From assembly GCF_002554705.1 (NCBI RefSeq), contig NZ_PDEP01000004.1:62001-126000 (forward strand): a stretch of 64,000 nucleotides of DNA, read 5' to 3'. This DNA comes from Longimonas halophila. Its GTDB lineage: Bacteria > Bacteroidota > Rhodothermia > Rhodothermales > Salinibacteraceae. The notes below the pieces were generated by a model that had not been told where the DNA came from, searched no databases, and worked only from the letters and a program-made list of their open reading frames with translations. The translations under genes were made by a program, and so were the position numbers. Of the stretch, positions 1-8,505 are shown piece by piece; positions within the stretch are counted from its first letter, which is position 1, and each line of letters opens with the position of its first letter.

Positions 1-1080
1 GCGCGTGCTGTCGTCGTGCATGGCGTCATGATCCATCTCAGCATGGTCCATCTCGTCGTGATTCATCTCGCTGTGGTCCATGCTGTCCTCGTGCTCCATA
101 TCGCCGCCATCTGTATCGCCCATATCCATATTCATTTGGCGATGATTACTGGAGACGTAGAGGTAGCGCCCGTCAGCAGAGAGGGCCGAGCCATGGGGCT
201 GTACCAGCGAGGGGTGCTCGATGGTTTCCACCACAGCGCGCGCTTCGGCATCCACCACGCTAATGGTGTTCGACTCTTTGTTGGGCACGTAGATGCGGCG
301 TCCGTCGGAGCTGTACACGGGATGCCAGGGCTGGGCGCCGACCGTGACGGAGGTATCGGGCGCAAGTGCGCCGTTGTCTTCGCGGTTAAAGAAGAGGAGC
401 TGTCCGGTCATCTGCCCGGTGCCCACTACGGTGTTGGTCGTGGGCGAGGCGGCCATCTGCACCATGACGTGCGTGGGGCCGCTCAGCGGCGTAAGCTCAC
501 CGCGCTGGGTGTCGGGATTCAGTCCCATGAGCTGGTTGGTAGCGAGGCTGCCCACGTACACCGCGTCGCCACTGCCCGGAATGGCGATGGCATGCGGGCG
601 ATCCAGAAACACGTCGACTTGCTCGATGGCCTCCAGGTTGCTGCGTGGCATCATACCGATGCGTTGCGGCGGGTTGACCGCTTTCATGGAATGGGCAGCA
701 AAGAGATAGTCTTCAGTGGGATGCATAGCGAGGAGGCCCGGCGCCTGCATAGCGGCCTGACTCACAAGCTCGTTCTCGGCGTTGAACTTAAGCACCGTGT
801 TCTCGCTGATGAGTGAGACGTACCAGGCCGAGCCATCGGGTTCGGCAATGGCGTGGTGCGGACTGGCGTTTTCGGAAAAGCCCAGCTCGGTGAGGTCGAC
901 CACCGTTTCAACGGTGTTGGTCTCCATGTTGATCACAGAGACGGTAGCTTCCCCCTGATTGCAGACATACAGGCGCTGTGGAACGTCGGCAGGTTGGGCG
1001 ATGGCGGGCGTAGCGGCCCACCCAAGGCCTCCAACAACGAAGGCGATGAGAGCCGCACGGAAAAGGCGAGAGAAACGCAT
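1..1080 (-). CDS. Secreted YVTN-type beta-propeller protein (partial, C-terminus outside window)
   Basis: The gene reads leftward off the window edge, leaving 360 N-terminal residues. The N-terminus MRFSRLFRAALIAFVVGG is a signal peptide with likely cleavage after AIAQ. The mature chain shows repeated propeller blades with the xxYVxN signature (RLYVCNQGEATVSVI, AVYVGSLATNQ, RIYVPNKESNTISVV, YLYVSSNN). After the last visible blade it becomes a His/Asp/Met-rich tail (NHDEMDHAEMDHDAMH), which may bind metal; that is inference. The ATG at 1080 was chosen over an in-frame ATG at 1125 because it puts the signal peptide at the very N-terminus. The protein is probably periplasmic or cell-surface, and its ligand is unknown. 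Confidence 0.8.
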   Translation of the reverse strand, partial: MRFSRLFRAALIAFVVGGLGWAATPAIAQPADVPQRLYVCNQGEATVSVINMETNTVETVVDLTELGFSENASPHHAIAEPDGSAWYVSLISENTVLKFNAENELVSQAAMQAPGLLAMHPTEDYLFAAHSMKAVNPPQRIGMMPRSNLEAIEQVDVFLDRPHAIAIPGSGDAVYVGSLATNQLMGLNPDTQRGELTPLSGPTHVMVQMAASPTTNTVVGTGQMTGQLLFFNREDNGALAPDTSVTVGAQPWHPVYSSDGRRIYVPNKESNTISVVDAEARAVVETIEHPSLVQPHGSALSADGRYLYVSSNHRQMNMDMGDTDGGDMEHEDSMDHSEMNHDEMDHAEMDHDAMHDDSTR

Positions 1081-1144
1081 AGACGGAAGCAGATACGTGA
1101 AACGAAAACGAGGATGCAGGGCCATGCCACGGCACACCAAACCC

Positions 1145-1190
1145 AACGAAAAGCGGGCGGCTACTCGTATAGCAGCCGCCCGCTTTCGTT
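1145..1190 (-). terminator. Rho-independent terminator of the choice-of-anchor B gene
   Basis: An inverted repeat (left arm ending GCGGGCGGCT, right arm AGCCGCCCGC, 11-nt loop) forms a stem of about 17 bp with one bulge. On the minus strand it is followed by TTTTCG and lies 26 bases after the stop of the 1216-3603 gene. Confidence 0.8.
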
Positions 1191-1215
1191 CAGATTTGCA
1201 TGGACCGCATGGCGG

Positions 1216-3603
1216 TTAGAGCGGCTCCTGCTGCGGACGCAGCATGAAGATGCCTTCGCCAATGCTATTCACGAGTACGGTTCCGCTCTCGAAGTAGGGG
1301 TAGTTGCTCCAAGAGCCGGTGAATCCCGGTCCTTCCTGGTAGGGCGCTGTGTCGAACTGCCCCACGACAGACGGCTCCTCGCGATTGCTGATGTCCATCA
1401 GGTGCAACCCGGCTTTGTAGTTTGAGAGATACATCAGGTCGCCCTTCGTGTAGAGGTTGTGCGCACTGGAGTTTGTCTCGAAGAAGAACTCGTCGACGAG
1501 CTGTGGATCTTCGAGGTCGCTCAGATCCCAGATGAGCGTGCGCGTGTTGTCGACGAGGCCTTGCAGCACGTCGAGCTCATCGTTCATGTAGAAGTAGCGC
1601 TGATCCTCACTGAGCCAGCCCTGGTGGGTGTAGCCCGTGTTGGGATAGCTGCTTACGGAGAGGGCCTCAGGATTCTCTTTGTCGGTTACGTCGGCAATGC
1701 TGAGGGCCGTTTCGTTGGCGCCAAAGCAGAGCTCGCGGCCCTGATAGCGTTCGTCGGGGCCTTCGTAGACCACGCACTGCACGTCGTGTGAGTAGCCCGT
1801 GCCGCTGCGCCCGGTGCGTTCGTCAGCAAAGCAGCCTTCGAACTGGGGGGACGCCGGATCCTCAAGATTCACCATGTGCAGGCCGCCGCCGCAGGTTTCC
1901 CCGCCGCCGCTGGCGCCCACAACGTAGGCGTATCCGGTCTCCTCGTTGACGAACACGTTGTGCGCGCTGTTGATGCGGTCGTACACCATGTCGGGTTCGA
2001 ACGTGGTGGGCGCGCTGGTGCCGTAGTGGTCGCGCAGCTGCGTGAGGTCGAACACCTGCATGCCGTGCTCGCCTGCATTGTCGGAGACGACGTACATGTG
2101 GTTCTGGTAGACCTTCATGTCGCGCCAGGAGCTGGCCCGTGCGCCTTCGGTCATCGGTAGCTGGCCGAGGTAGACCGGGTTGACGGGATCCGTCACGTCG
2201 ACGAATGCGAGCGTGTTGGTAAGTCCCACGAGTGCGACTTCACGATCGGTTTCGGGGTCAGTCCAGCCCCACACGTCGTTTGCGTTTACGCCGCGCTCGC
2301 CGCCAATTTCGTGGATCGGCAGGAAGGAGAGCAGGTCAACGCTGTCGCAGGCAAACCCGCCGGCTTCGCCATCTTCGCACGAGAGCTCTTCGCCGGTCTG
2401 GGCTTGGAGGCCTGCATCGGCAGCGCCCTCAATGGTCTGAGCAGCCATCCAGGCAGAGCCGTCGGATTGCAAGACAGTGGCTTTGCCTGCGCCATTCGAT
2501 CCACCAGGGAGTCCGGCAGCAGCAACGGAGGCATTGGCTGCGAGCGAGGCGCCCAAGCGGTAGCCCGACTCAATATCAGAAACGAAGACCCGTTCGGCGG
2601 TTGTCCAACGGCCATCTTCGTGGGCGTAACGGTATGCCGCGCCGCGTCGGCTGTCGGCGTTCGGGGCGCCGACCCAGGCGTTGGTGCCGTCAAAGGCAAG
2701 GGCGCTCCCGAAGCGAGCGCGGGTGCTCCCGTCGAAGGCGGTGAGCGTGCTGGTGGGGGCCCAGGTGCCAATCTCTTCGTCATACGAGAAGGCAAAGACC
2801 GCTCCAGCGCCGGTGTTGTGACGCGAGGCGCCAACGAGCATCATGCCGTCTTGTACGGCAAGGGCGCTGCCGAAGCGGGCGCCGCCTGTGAGTTCATCGT
2901 GCGTGATGCGATCGGTTTCGGTCCAGGCGTCTGCATCGGCATCATACGAAAAGGCGATGACAACGCCGCGATCGTGATTGGGTGCGCTGACGAAGAGCGT
3001 GCCGTCATGCACGGCGACTCGCGCCCCAAAGGAAGCGCCGGTGTCGAGCCCCAGCGTGTCGGAGGCCAGGCGCGCTTGCGTCCAGCTGCCGTTGTCGTCC
3101 CAGAAGACGACTGCGTCGCCGGTGCGGTTGTTGTGCGCGGGGGCGCCAACCACAACGGTGGAGGTGCTTTGGGCCACGCTGGCTCCGAAGCTGTCGAGCG
3201 TGTCGGTAGGCGTAAGCTGGCCGGTCTGCGACCAGGTGCCCTCCGCGTCTTCGAACAGATACGCGGCGCCGATAGAGTCGGCATTGGGAGCCGTAACAGC
3301 CAGGCGGCTGTCAGCAACAGAGAGCGCGGTGCCAAAGCCGTCGCCGACGGTGCCGTTTTCAGCGCGCAGGCGCGATTGCTCCACGTAGTTTCCCGAGGCA
3401 TCGGGGCCGAAAATGTATACCAGGCCAGGGGTGTGCATCATATCGGGCTCGGCGGCCAAGACCTGATCGCCGTACACGCCAAGGGCGCGGCTGAAGCCGT
3501 TTACGGAAGCGTCGGTGGCGCCGTTGGCCGTGGTTTGGGCGGCGGCAGGCTGCCAGCTGGCGAGTAGCAAGAGGCTACACGCATAGAGGAGAAGTCGATT
3601 CAT
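1216..3603 (-). CDS. Secreted FG-GAP repeat / choice-of-anchor B family protein
   Basis: The product has 795 residues. A signal peptide (MNRLLLYACSLLLLASW, cleavage after AAAQ) starts the protein. Residues of about 30-390 are FG-GAP-like propeller repeats of the form FGxALAVxDxxLxVGAP (for example FGARVAVHDGTLFVSAPN and FGSALAVQDGMMLVGASR). From about residue 405 onward the sequence matches the choice-of-anchor B family: paired Cys residues, VNANDVWGWTDPETDREVAL, NTLAFVDVTDPVNPVYLG, AHNVFVNEETGYAYVVG, and SHDVQCVVYEGPDERYQGRE. The family is exported and surface-associated, but its biochemical role is not established. The combination of FG-GAP blades with this domain suggests adhesion or a scaffold on the surface. 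It is transcribed toward the propeller gene at 1-1080, with a terminator between them, so they are separate units. Confidence 0.85.
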   Translation of the reverse strand: MNRLLLYACSLLLLASWQPAAAQTTANGATDASVNGFSRALGVYGDQVLAAEPDMMHTPGLVYIFGPDASGNYVEQSRLRAENGTVGDGFGTALSVADSRLAVTAPNADSIGAAYLFEDAEGTWSQTGQLTPTDTLDSFGASVAQSTSTVVVGAPAHNNRTGDAVVFWDDNGSWTQARLASDTLGLDTGASFGARVAVHDGTLFVSAPNHDRGVVIAFSYDADADAWTETDRITHDELTGGARFGSALAVQDGMMLVGASRHNTGAGAVFAFSYDEEIGTWAPTSTLTAFDGSTRARFGSALAFDGTNAWVGAPNADSRRGAAYRYAHEDGRWTTAERVFVSDIESGYRLGASLAANASVAAAGLPGGSNGAGKATVLQSDGSAWMAAQTIEGAADAGLQAQTGEELSCEDGEAGGFACDSVDLLSFLPIHEIGGERGVNANDVWGWTDPETDREVALVGLTNTLAFVDVTDPVNPVYLGQLPMTEGARASSWRDMKVYQNHMYVVSDNAGEHGMQVFDLTQLRDHYGTSAPTTFEPDMVYDRINSAHNVFVNEETGYAYVVGASGGGETCGGGLHMVNLEDPASPQFEGCFADERTGRSGTGYSHDVQCVVYEGPDERYQGRELCFGANETALSIADVTDKENPEALSVSSYPNTGYTHQGWLSEDQRYFYMNDELDVLQGLVDNTRTLIWDLSDLEDPQLVDEFFFETNSSAHNLYTKGDLMYLSNYKAGLHLMDISNREEPSVVGQFDTAPYQEGPGFTGSWSNYPYFESGTVLVNSIGEGIFMLRPQQEPL

Positions 3604-4212
3604 AACGTGTCAGTTCATCCAGGAAAAACAGGAAAACGGGGTCGTTGCAGGACCGGGCCGCCAGGTTCCAGTGGGAGTATAAGACGGGCAAACAGGGCCA
3701 TGGCGGGCGACATTGAGAGCCGCTGTACGAAAGGCCTGCACGGAGTTACAGGGGTTATAGCTTCTGACGGATGAAAAGTTTACGGACTACACGTGCGAAT
3801 GTCATCGGCCACGCACGTAGATCGTGAACGGGGCAATAAGAGGAACAGAGCCTTTTTAGCGCACGTTACGCCCCCGGCGCTTACTTAGCCCATAGGCCTC
3901 CTTACGCAGACGCCTGTTTGAATGAGCCACACTCAAGCTATCTTGAGATAACCGGGATGAGGAGTCCAGGGCGCAGTTTGCGTTCTGGTAGTTGTATGCG
4001 TTTAGTCATGTGCGTGCTCCCTCATGCCTGCGTCCATCGAATCTGTACTCCGTAGCTTGTTCAGCGCACCATCGGTCTGATTGAAACTGCCGATTGGGGG
4101 GCTGTTTGAGGACATGCTATTTACTCCTGTTCTGTATAGGTTAATGCAGGACATGGTGCTTCGTATTCTTTCGCTCCCTTGTTGCTACTTTATGTACCGT
4201 TCCTTTCGTGCG
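3604..4212. other. Intergenic region between divergent genes, no gene seen
   Basis: This 609-base gap separates the divergent choice-of-anchor B and bamD-like genes and should hold both promoters. The only structure I see is a short inverted repeat, CTCAAG-ctat-CTTGAG, at 3932-3947. An open frame runs upstream of the bamD start (from 4081), but it encodes no plausible N-terminus. No convincing TTG/TAnnTTTG promoter was found. Confidence 0.5.
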
Positions 4213-5043
4213 ATGCGCTTTCTTTGGTTTGGCATTGCCGTGTGCAGCGTGCTGCTTGCGGGCTGTTCGGGTGCGCAGCGCATCAGCCACAACTCGGCTG
4301 AGCAGGCATATCAAAAAGGAATGGAGCTCTTTGAAGAGGGCGAGCACGAAACCGCAATTGAGTACTTTCGAGGCGTATTTGAGTACGGGCGAGGCAGCGA
4401 GTGGGCGCCCGAAGCGCAGTTCCAGATGGCACGAGCTCACGAGGAGCGTGGGCAATATCTGCTGGCGGCCACCGAGTATAACCGCTTTACCCAGCTCTAT
4501 CGCACGCACGAGCTCCGCCCCGATGCCGAGTACCGGCGTGCGCTGATGTATTACAACGCATCGCCCAACTACAAGCTCGACCAGACCGACACCGAGCGTG
4601 CGATTTCGAACTTCCAGATCTATATCCAGCGCTATCCGAATCACGAAATGATTAGCGATGCCGAGGCCAAAGTGGCCGAGCTGCGCAATAAGCTGGCGCG
4701 CAAGCAGTTTGAGGCGGGCGAACTGTACGAACGCCGCCGCATGTACCGTGCGGCTGCATACACCTACGAAGAGGTGTTCGACCTGTATCCCGACACCGAC
4801 TACGCCGACCAGGCGCTGATGGCAGCGGTGCGAACGTATGTCGAGTATGCTGACATGAGCGTACCACAGCGCCAGGCCGAACGGCTGGAGTCGGCCATCG
4901 AAAATTACAATCGTCTGGCCCAGGTCTTCCCCAACAGTCCGCATCTTGGGGCGGCTGAGCGCCACTATGAGCGGGCACAAGAGCGCCTGGAGCGTATCGA
5001 AGAGCGCGAATCCAACGACCAGCTGGCCCAAGATACACCGTAA
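4213..5043 (+). CDS. bamD: BamD-like outer-membrane assembly lipoprotein
   Basis: This 276-residue lipoprotein begins MRFLWFGIAVCSVLLAGCSG, with a clear lipobox (LLAGC). The mature part is TPR-like throughout: QAYQKGMELFEEGEHETAIEY, a second repeat ending at AEYNRFTQLYRTH, then FQIYIQRYPNHEMISDAEAK and a repeat with LYPDTDYADQAL. Length, lipobox and the YP..xxxxA signature at repeat ends match BamD (ComL/YfiO). That family helps insert beta-barrel proteins into the outer membrane. The upstream ATG at 4081 was rejected because it would bury the lipoprotein signal; an ATG at 4192 also remains possible. nadD follows 55 bases downstream and may be co-transcribed. Confidence 0.85.
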   Translation: MRFLWFGIAVCSVLLAGCSGAQRISHNSAEQAYQKGMELFEEGEHETAIEYFRGVFEYGRGSEWAPEAQFQMARAHEERGQYLLAATEYNRFTQLYRTHELRPDAEYRRALMYYNASPNYKLDQTDTERAISNFQIYIQRYPNHEMISDAEAKVAELRNKLARKQFEAGELYERRRMYRAAAYTYEEVFDLYPDTDYADQALMAAVRTYVEYADMSVPQRQAERLESAIENYNRLAQVFPNSPHLGAAERHYERAQERLERIEERESNDQLAQDTP

Positions 5044-5098
5044 TCAGTTACCGCTGGCGCTTCTATCCCGTTGTGCTGCTTTTGCCCGTGCCGTCTCT

Positions 5099-5686
5099 AT
5101 GCGCATTGCTCTGTTTGGCGGGTCGTTCAATCCGCCGCACATCGCTCATCTTGTCGTAGCCGAGGTGGCGCGCGACCAGTTTGGGTTTGATGCGGTCTGG
5201 TGGATTCCTAATGCAACGCCGCCGCACAAATCCGATGACCAGCTTGCTCCCGCCTCCGACCGGCTGGCTATGACACGCGCTGCGATCGAAGGACACGATG
5301 GCTTTGCCCTCTGCGATATCGAGATTGAGCGGCCGGGCGTGTCGTACACCATAGATACGGTGCGCACGCTCTGCGAGCAGCACCCGAACGCCGACTTTGC
5401 GCTGCTCATTGGCAGCGACAGTCTCGACGCCTTCCACACGTGGCGCGAACCTGATGCTATCGCTGCACTGGCCGACCTTGTGGTGTACAAGCGTCCCGGC
5501 GGACTTGGCGACGTAGCGGTACCGCGCTTTGCCAATCAGGCCCGCTATGTGGCCGCGCCCATGCTCGAAGTATCGAGTACCGAGGTGCGCCAGCGCTGCC
5601 GCGAAGGGCGCTCCATTCGATATATGGTCCCCTCGGCGGTGCAAGCATATATCCACACACACGGGCTCTATGACGCAGATGCGTAG
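5099..5686 (+). CDS. nadD: Nicotinate-nucleotide adenylyltransferase
   Basis: The product has 195 residues, the usual NadD length. It transfers AMP from ATP to nicotinate mononucleotide in NAD synthesis. The N-terminal nucleotidyltransferase motif is MRIALFGGSFNPPHIAHLVV (the GxFxPxHxxH signature), followed by VWWIPNATPPHK and LIGSDSLDAFHTW, and near the C-terminus the second signature SSTEVRQRCREG. An in-frame open region extends upstream into the bamD-like gene (from 4946), but the protein family begins at the Met at 5099. It lies in the same direction as, and close to, bamD and the GH3 gene. Confidence 0.95.
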   Translation: MRIALFGGSFNPPHIAHLVVAEVARDQFGFDAVWWIPNATPPHKSDDQLAPASDRLAMTRAAIEGHDGFALCDIEIERPGVSYTIDTVRTLCEQHPNADFALLIGSDSLDAFHTWREPDAIAALADLVVYKRPGGLGDVAVPRFANQARYVAAPMLEVSSTEVRQRCREGRSIRYMVPSAVQAYIHTHGLYDADA

Positions 5687-5734
5687 CCCACGCGCGGCCC
5701 CTCGTGCAACTTGTCCTTTGCTCGTTGCTTTCCC

Positions 5735-7303
5735 ATGGCTTCTCTCGATGACCTGCGTGCTCGTGCCGCTCGCCTCGTTATGGTGCGTATGGGTTCCGCA
5801 TTGCCCCCCAAGCGCACTGCGACCGACGAACTCACGTCTATACAGGCGCTCTGCCAGCGCTACCCCATAGGCGGTGTGCTGCTGTTCAACGCACGCGGGT
5901 CCCAGATCGCTGACACGCTCCACGCGGTGCACGATGCCGCCCCCAAGCCGCTCCTTGTGGCCTCCGACATTGAGCACGGGGTGGGGCAACAAGTGGACGG
6001 GGCCACCTCGTTTCCGCGGGCCCTGGCCTGCGGACGCGCCGGGACGCGTTCGGTACAGATACTGGCTCGCATCACAGCACTTGAGGCAGAAGCCTGTGGA
6101 ATCCACTGGGCGTTTGCCCCGGTGGCCGACCTGCGCAACGAACCGCGCAACCCCATCATCGCCACGCGGGCCTTCGGCGAGACACCCCGCATTGTGGCGC
6201 CACATGTGCACACGTACGTCGCAACCGCGCAGTCGCACGGACTTGCTACCACCGCCAAGCACGCCCCCGGACACGGACGCACCACAACCGACTCGCACGC
6301 CGATCAGCCTGTTGTTGAAGCAGACGCCGAGGCCCTTACCGACGACGCCTGGCCGTTCCGTGCCGCCATCCAGGCTGGCACCACCAGCCTCATGACAGCG
6401 CATGTGTCCTATCCGACGCTCGATCCCAGCGGAGCGCCGGCCACCGCATCGACGGCCATCCTGCAGGGGCTGCTTCGAGACAGGTGGGGATTTGAAGGCG
6501 TTATCGTATCCGACAGTCTGCTCATGGACGGCATTGACGCGCCCGGAGCACGCGCCGCCACGTTGCTGAATGCCGGCGTCGACATGCTACTCGATCCGCC
6601 CGATGCACGGGCCGTCATCGAAGGCATTGCAGAGGCGGTAGCGAAGGGCGATATTTCGGAGGAGCGTCTCAATGCGGCGGTGGCCCGCGTGCACCGCCTG
6701 ATGGCCTGGGTGCATGAGCACCGCGATGCCGGACTGCGCCCCAACGCGGCGCTACAGGACATGGTGGGGCGGCCACTTCACCAGCAGGCCGCAATATCCA
6801 TTGCGCGAAAGGCCACATTCGGGCGCGGGCCCGCTATCACCGAGTTGAGCAGACAGAAGGATACGGTCGTGGTTCGCTGCACGGCCCATCCTGCCGAATC
6901 AGACGATGACAGCACCCTGCGCCAGGCGCTTTCGGAGGCGTGGCCCCAGGCCGCGTATGTGGCATGCCCGGCTGAAGCGTCGTTAAGCCAGACCGCAGCG
7001 GTGGCCGCACGCATCCACCAGGCCGAACAGGTCGTGGCGGTGCTTACGCTGGAGCCAGCGGCCTGGCACGACTTCCAGTTTCCCCAGGCGCACCGGGCCG
7101 TGTTCGACGCCCTGCGGGCGCATCCGCGTGCGCTGGTGATGGCCGCGGGGAGTCCGCATGTGCTGCATGCCTTTCCCGATGCGTGGAGCGTTGGAGCCAC
7201 GCACAGCGATGGGGCGGCGGCGCAACAGGCGCTCGTGCAGCGGCTCATGCAGTGGGTTGGTCATGCGGAGGCCGAGGCTGCCGACCCGCCTGCGCATCCG
7301 TAA
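5735..7303 (+). CDS. Glycoside hydrolase family 3 beta-N-acetylhexosaminidase-like (NagZ-like)
   Basis: This is a 522-residue GH3 enzyme. The N-terminal TIM barrel contains the KHAPGHGRTTTDSH motif near residue 175, close to the NagZ signature KHFPGHG...DSH, in which Asp and His act as the acid/base pair. The catalytic nucleophile is the Asp of IVSDSLLMDGI at about residue 260. In this family NagZ removes GlcNAc from muropeptides during cell-wall recycling; that substrate is inferred here. Residues of about 350-522 form a second domain, as in longer GH3 enzymes. No signal peptide is visible, which fits a cytoplasmic role. The start MASLDDLRARAARLVMVRMG is preferred over the Met at 5711. Confidence 0.85.
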   Translation: MASLDDLRARAARLVMVRMGSALPPKRTATDELTSIQALCQRYPIGGVLLFNARGSQIADTLHAVHDAAPKPLLVASDIEHGVGQQVDGATSFPRALACGRAGTRSVQILARITALEAEACGIHWAFAPVADLRNEPRNPIIATRAFGETPRIVAPHVHTYVATAQSHGLATTAKHAPGHGRTTTDSHADQPVVEADAEALTDDAWPFRAAIQAGTTSLMTAHVSYPTLDPSGAPATASTAILQGLLRDRWGFEGVIVSDSLLMDGIDAPGARAATLLNAGVDMLLDPPDARAVIEGIAEAVAKGDISEERLNAAVARVHRLMAWVHEHRDAGLRPNAALQDMVGRPLHQQAAISIARKATFGRGPAITELSRQKDTVVVRCTAHPAESDDDSTLRQALSEAWPQAAYVACPAEASLSQTAAVAARIHQAEQVVAVLTLEPAAWHDFQFPQAHRAVFDALRAHPRALVMAAGSPHVLHAFPDAWSVGATHSDGAAAQQALVQRLMQWVGHAEAEAADPPAHP

Positions 7304-7348
7304 CAAATCCTGAACTGACGCGCGGCGCCGTGAACTCCACTCTCGGCG

Positions 7349-7376
7349 TTGGGTTGATGCAGGCAGCATACGTTTC
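7349..7376 (+). promoter_or_regulatory. Possible Bacteroidetes-type promoter
   Basis: TTG at 7349-7351 is followed after 17 bases by TACGTTTC (7369-7376), seven of eight matches to the Bacteroidetes -7 box TAnnTTTG. It lies 27 bases before the thioredoxin-family start. Confidence 0.35.
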
Positions 7377-7402
7377 CTTTTCTTGACTAATGTGAACCGC
7401 AT

Positions 7403-7990
7403 ATGGCTGCCGTAGAATCACACATGCTCGACCTGGGGACCGCCGCGCCTCCTTTTGACTTGCCGATTGCAAACCCGGACGTCGATGACCACTCCGGCGA
7501 CCATCGCGCGCTAAGCGATTACGACGAGGCCCCGGTGCTCGTGGTCATGTTTATCTGCAATCACTGTCCATACGTGCACCACGTAGAGCCAGCGCTCGTG
7601 GAGACGGCGCGTGTGTATGGCGAACGCGGAGCCCAGTTCGTCGCGATCTGCTCCAACGATGCGGACGAGTATCCGCAGGACAGCTTCGCAAAGATGGCTG
7701 AGCGGGCCAAAGAGAAAGAGTATCCCTTTCCGTATCTGCAAGACGAAGATCAGAGCGTTGCACAGGCCTACCAGGCGGCGTGCACGCCCGACTTCTACGT
7801 GTTTGATGGCGATCGCGAACTGGTGTACCGAGGCCGCTACGACGAAACGCGCCCCAACAACGGCATGGCGCACGGCCAAGACCTGCACGCCGCGCTCGAT
7901 GCCGTGCTGAACGGCGGCACGCTCCCCGACGAGCAGCACCCCTCTATGGGATGCAGCATCAAGTGGAAGCCGGGCAACGCCCCCGCGTAA
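7403..7990 (+). CDS. Thioredoxin-family (AhpC/TSA-like) protein
   Basis: The product has 195 residues and a thioredoxin fold with the redox motif FICNHCPYVHH (Cys52 and Cys55). Further conserved pieces are VAICSNDADEYPQDSF, PYLQDEDQSVAQAYQAACTPDFYVFD (split here as fold landmarks) and the C-terminal SMGCSIKWKPG. This pattern is typical of the small family of cytoplasmic thioredoxin-like proteins with a CNHCPY motif found in Bacteroidetes and Cyanobacteria. They are thought to act in peroxide defence or disulfide exchange; the substrate is unknown. There is no signal peptide. It stands in its own unit, 99 bases after the GH3 gene. Confidence 0.85.
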   Translation: MAAVESHMLDLGTAAPPFDLPIANPDVDDHSGDHRALSDYDEAPVLVVMFICNHCPYVHHVEPALVETARVYGERGAQFVAICSNDADEYPQDSFAKMAERAKEKEYPFPYLQDEDQSVAQAYQAACTPDFYVFDGDRELVYRGRYDETRPNNGMAHGQDLHAALDAVLNGGTLPDEQHPSMGCSIKWKPGNAPA

Positions 7991-8029
7991 GTACAGTCAT
8001 CTCACCCGCCCGACCTCGGGTACCGCCCT

Positions 8030-8251
8030 ATGTTCAACGGACGTGCCTTTCAGGCGTGGCCTCTGGCGCTGCTGGGGGCCGCGCTTATGGCGTCGCTTAT
8101 CTTGCTGATCATGGTGCTCATGGAGGCCGTGATTGGAGGCCGTGCCCTGGTCACCCAAGCCGGATTCGGCCTGTCCGCCGCCGCGTTCGTAGGCTACCTG
8201 AGCGTGGTGCGCTACCTGTGGTGGCGCGATGAGAACCGACCGCCGACGTGA
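8030..8251 (+). CDS. Small two-helix membrane protein, function unknown
   Basis: A 73-residue open frame 39 bases after the thioredoxin-family gene encodes two hydrophobic segments, WPLALLGAALMASLILLIMV and AGFGLSAAAFVGYLSVVRYL, followed by a charged WWRDENRPPT tail. Frame use is GC-rich like its neighbours, and the next element downstream is the tRNA terminator on the other strand. I do not recognise a family. It could be a real small inner-membrane protein co-transcribed with the thioredoxin-like gene. Confidence 0.55.
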   Translation: MFNGRAFQAWPLALLGAALMASLILLIMVLMEAVIGGRALVTQAGFGLSAAAFVGYLSVVRYLWWRDENRPPT

Positions 8252-8271
8252 GTAATGAGAGAGCCAAACAC

Positions 8272-8310
8272 AAAACGCCCCGAACCGCCGGTTGCAGGCA
8301 ATTCGGGGCG
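8272..8310 (-). terminator. Terminator of tRNA-Leu
   Basis: The arms CGCCCCGAA (8276-8284) and TTCGGGGCG (8302-8310) pair perfectly. On the minus strand the stem is followed by TTTTG. It sits 21 bases past the 3' end of the tRNA gene. Confidence 0.85.
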
Positions 8311-8330
8311 TTCGTGCTGAATCTGTTATG

Positions 8331-8414
8331 TACCCAGGGGGGGACTCGAACCCCCACGTCCTCGCGGACAACGGATTTTGAATCCGTCGCGTCTACCAAT
8401 TCCGCCACCCGGGC
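8331..8414 (-). tRNA. tRNA-Leu (anticodon CAA)
   Basis: Read on the minus strand, the 84-nt sequence folds as a class II tRNA. The acceptor stem is GCCCGGG paired with CCTGGGT (two G-U pairs), the D-arm contains AATTGGTAGACGC, and the anticodon arm is ACGGA-TTCAAAA-TCCGT with anticodon CAA. A long variable arm (GTCCGCGAGGAC) and a T-arm GGGGGTTCGAGTCCCCC complete the fold. The long variable arm and anticodon identify it as a leucine tRNA reading UUG. The full CCA end is not encoded. Confidence 0.95.
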
Positions 8415-8416
8415 TG

Positions 8417-8450
8417 GTGCAGGGTTCTCGTAAATAAGAGAGCCCTGCAC
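8417..8450. repeat. 13-bp stem-loop between dipeptidase and tRNA genes
   Basis: GTGCAGGGTTCTC (8417-8429) pairs with GAGAGCCCTGCAC (8438-8450) with one G-T pair and an 8-nt loop. It follows the dipeptidase stop on the minus strand but lacks a T-run. It could be a 3'-end processing or stability hairpin between the two transcripts. Confidence 0.5.
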
Positions 8451-8505
8451 GGTTCCGTGTCTGGTGCAGGTGCACGAAGCGTTCATGCAACCGCACGCCC
8501 CAGCC

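Noticed and set aside
2311-3567. Open frame of 418 codons on the plus strand
   Set aside because: It is a GC-rich shadow of the choice-of-anchor B gene, whose signal peptide, repeats and terminator are convincing.
5063-6403. Open frame of 446 codons on the minus strand
   Set aside because: It is antisense to nadD and the GH3 gene, both of which have clear catalytic motifs.
8417-8450. Rho-independent terminator of the dipeptidase
   Set aside because: The stem is good but no T-run follows on the minus strand, so it is listed only as a hairpin.
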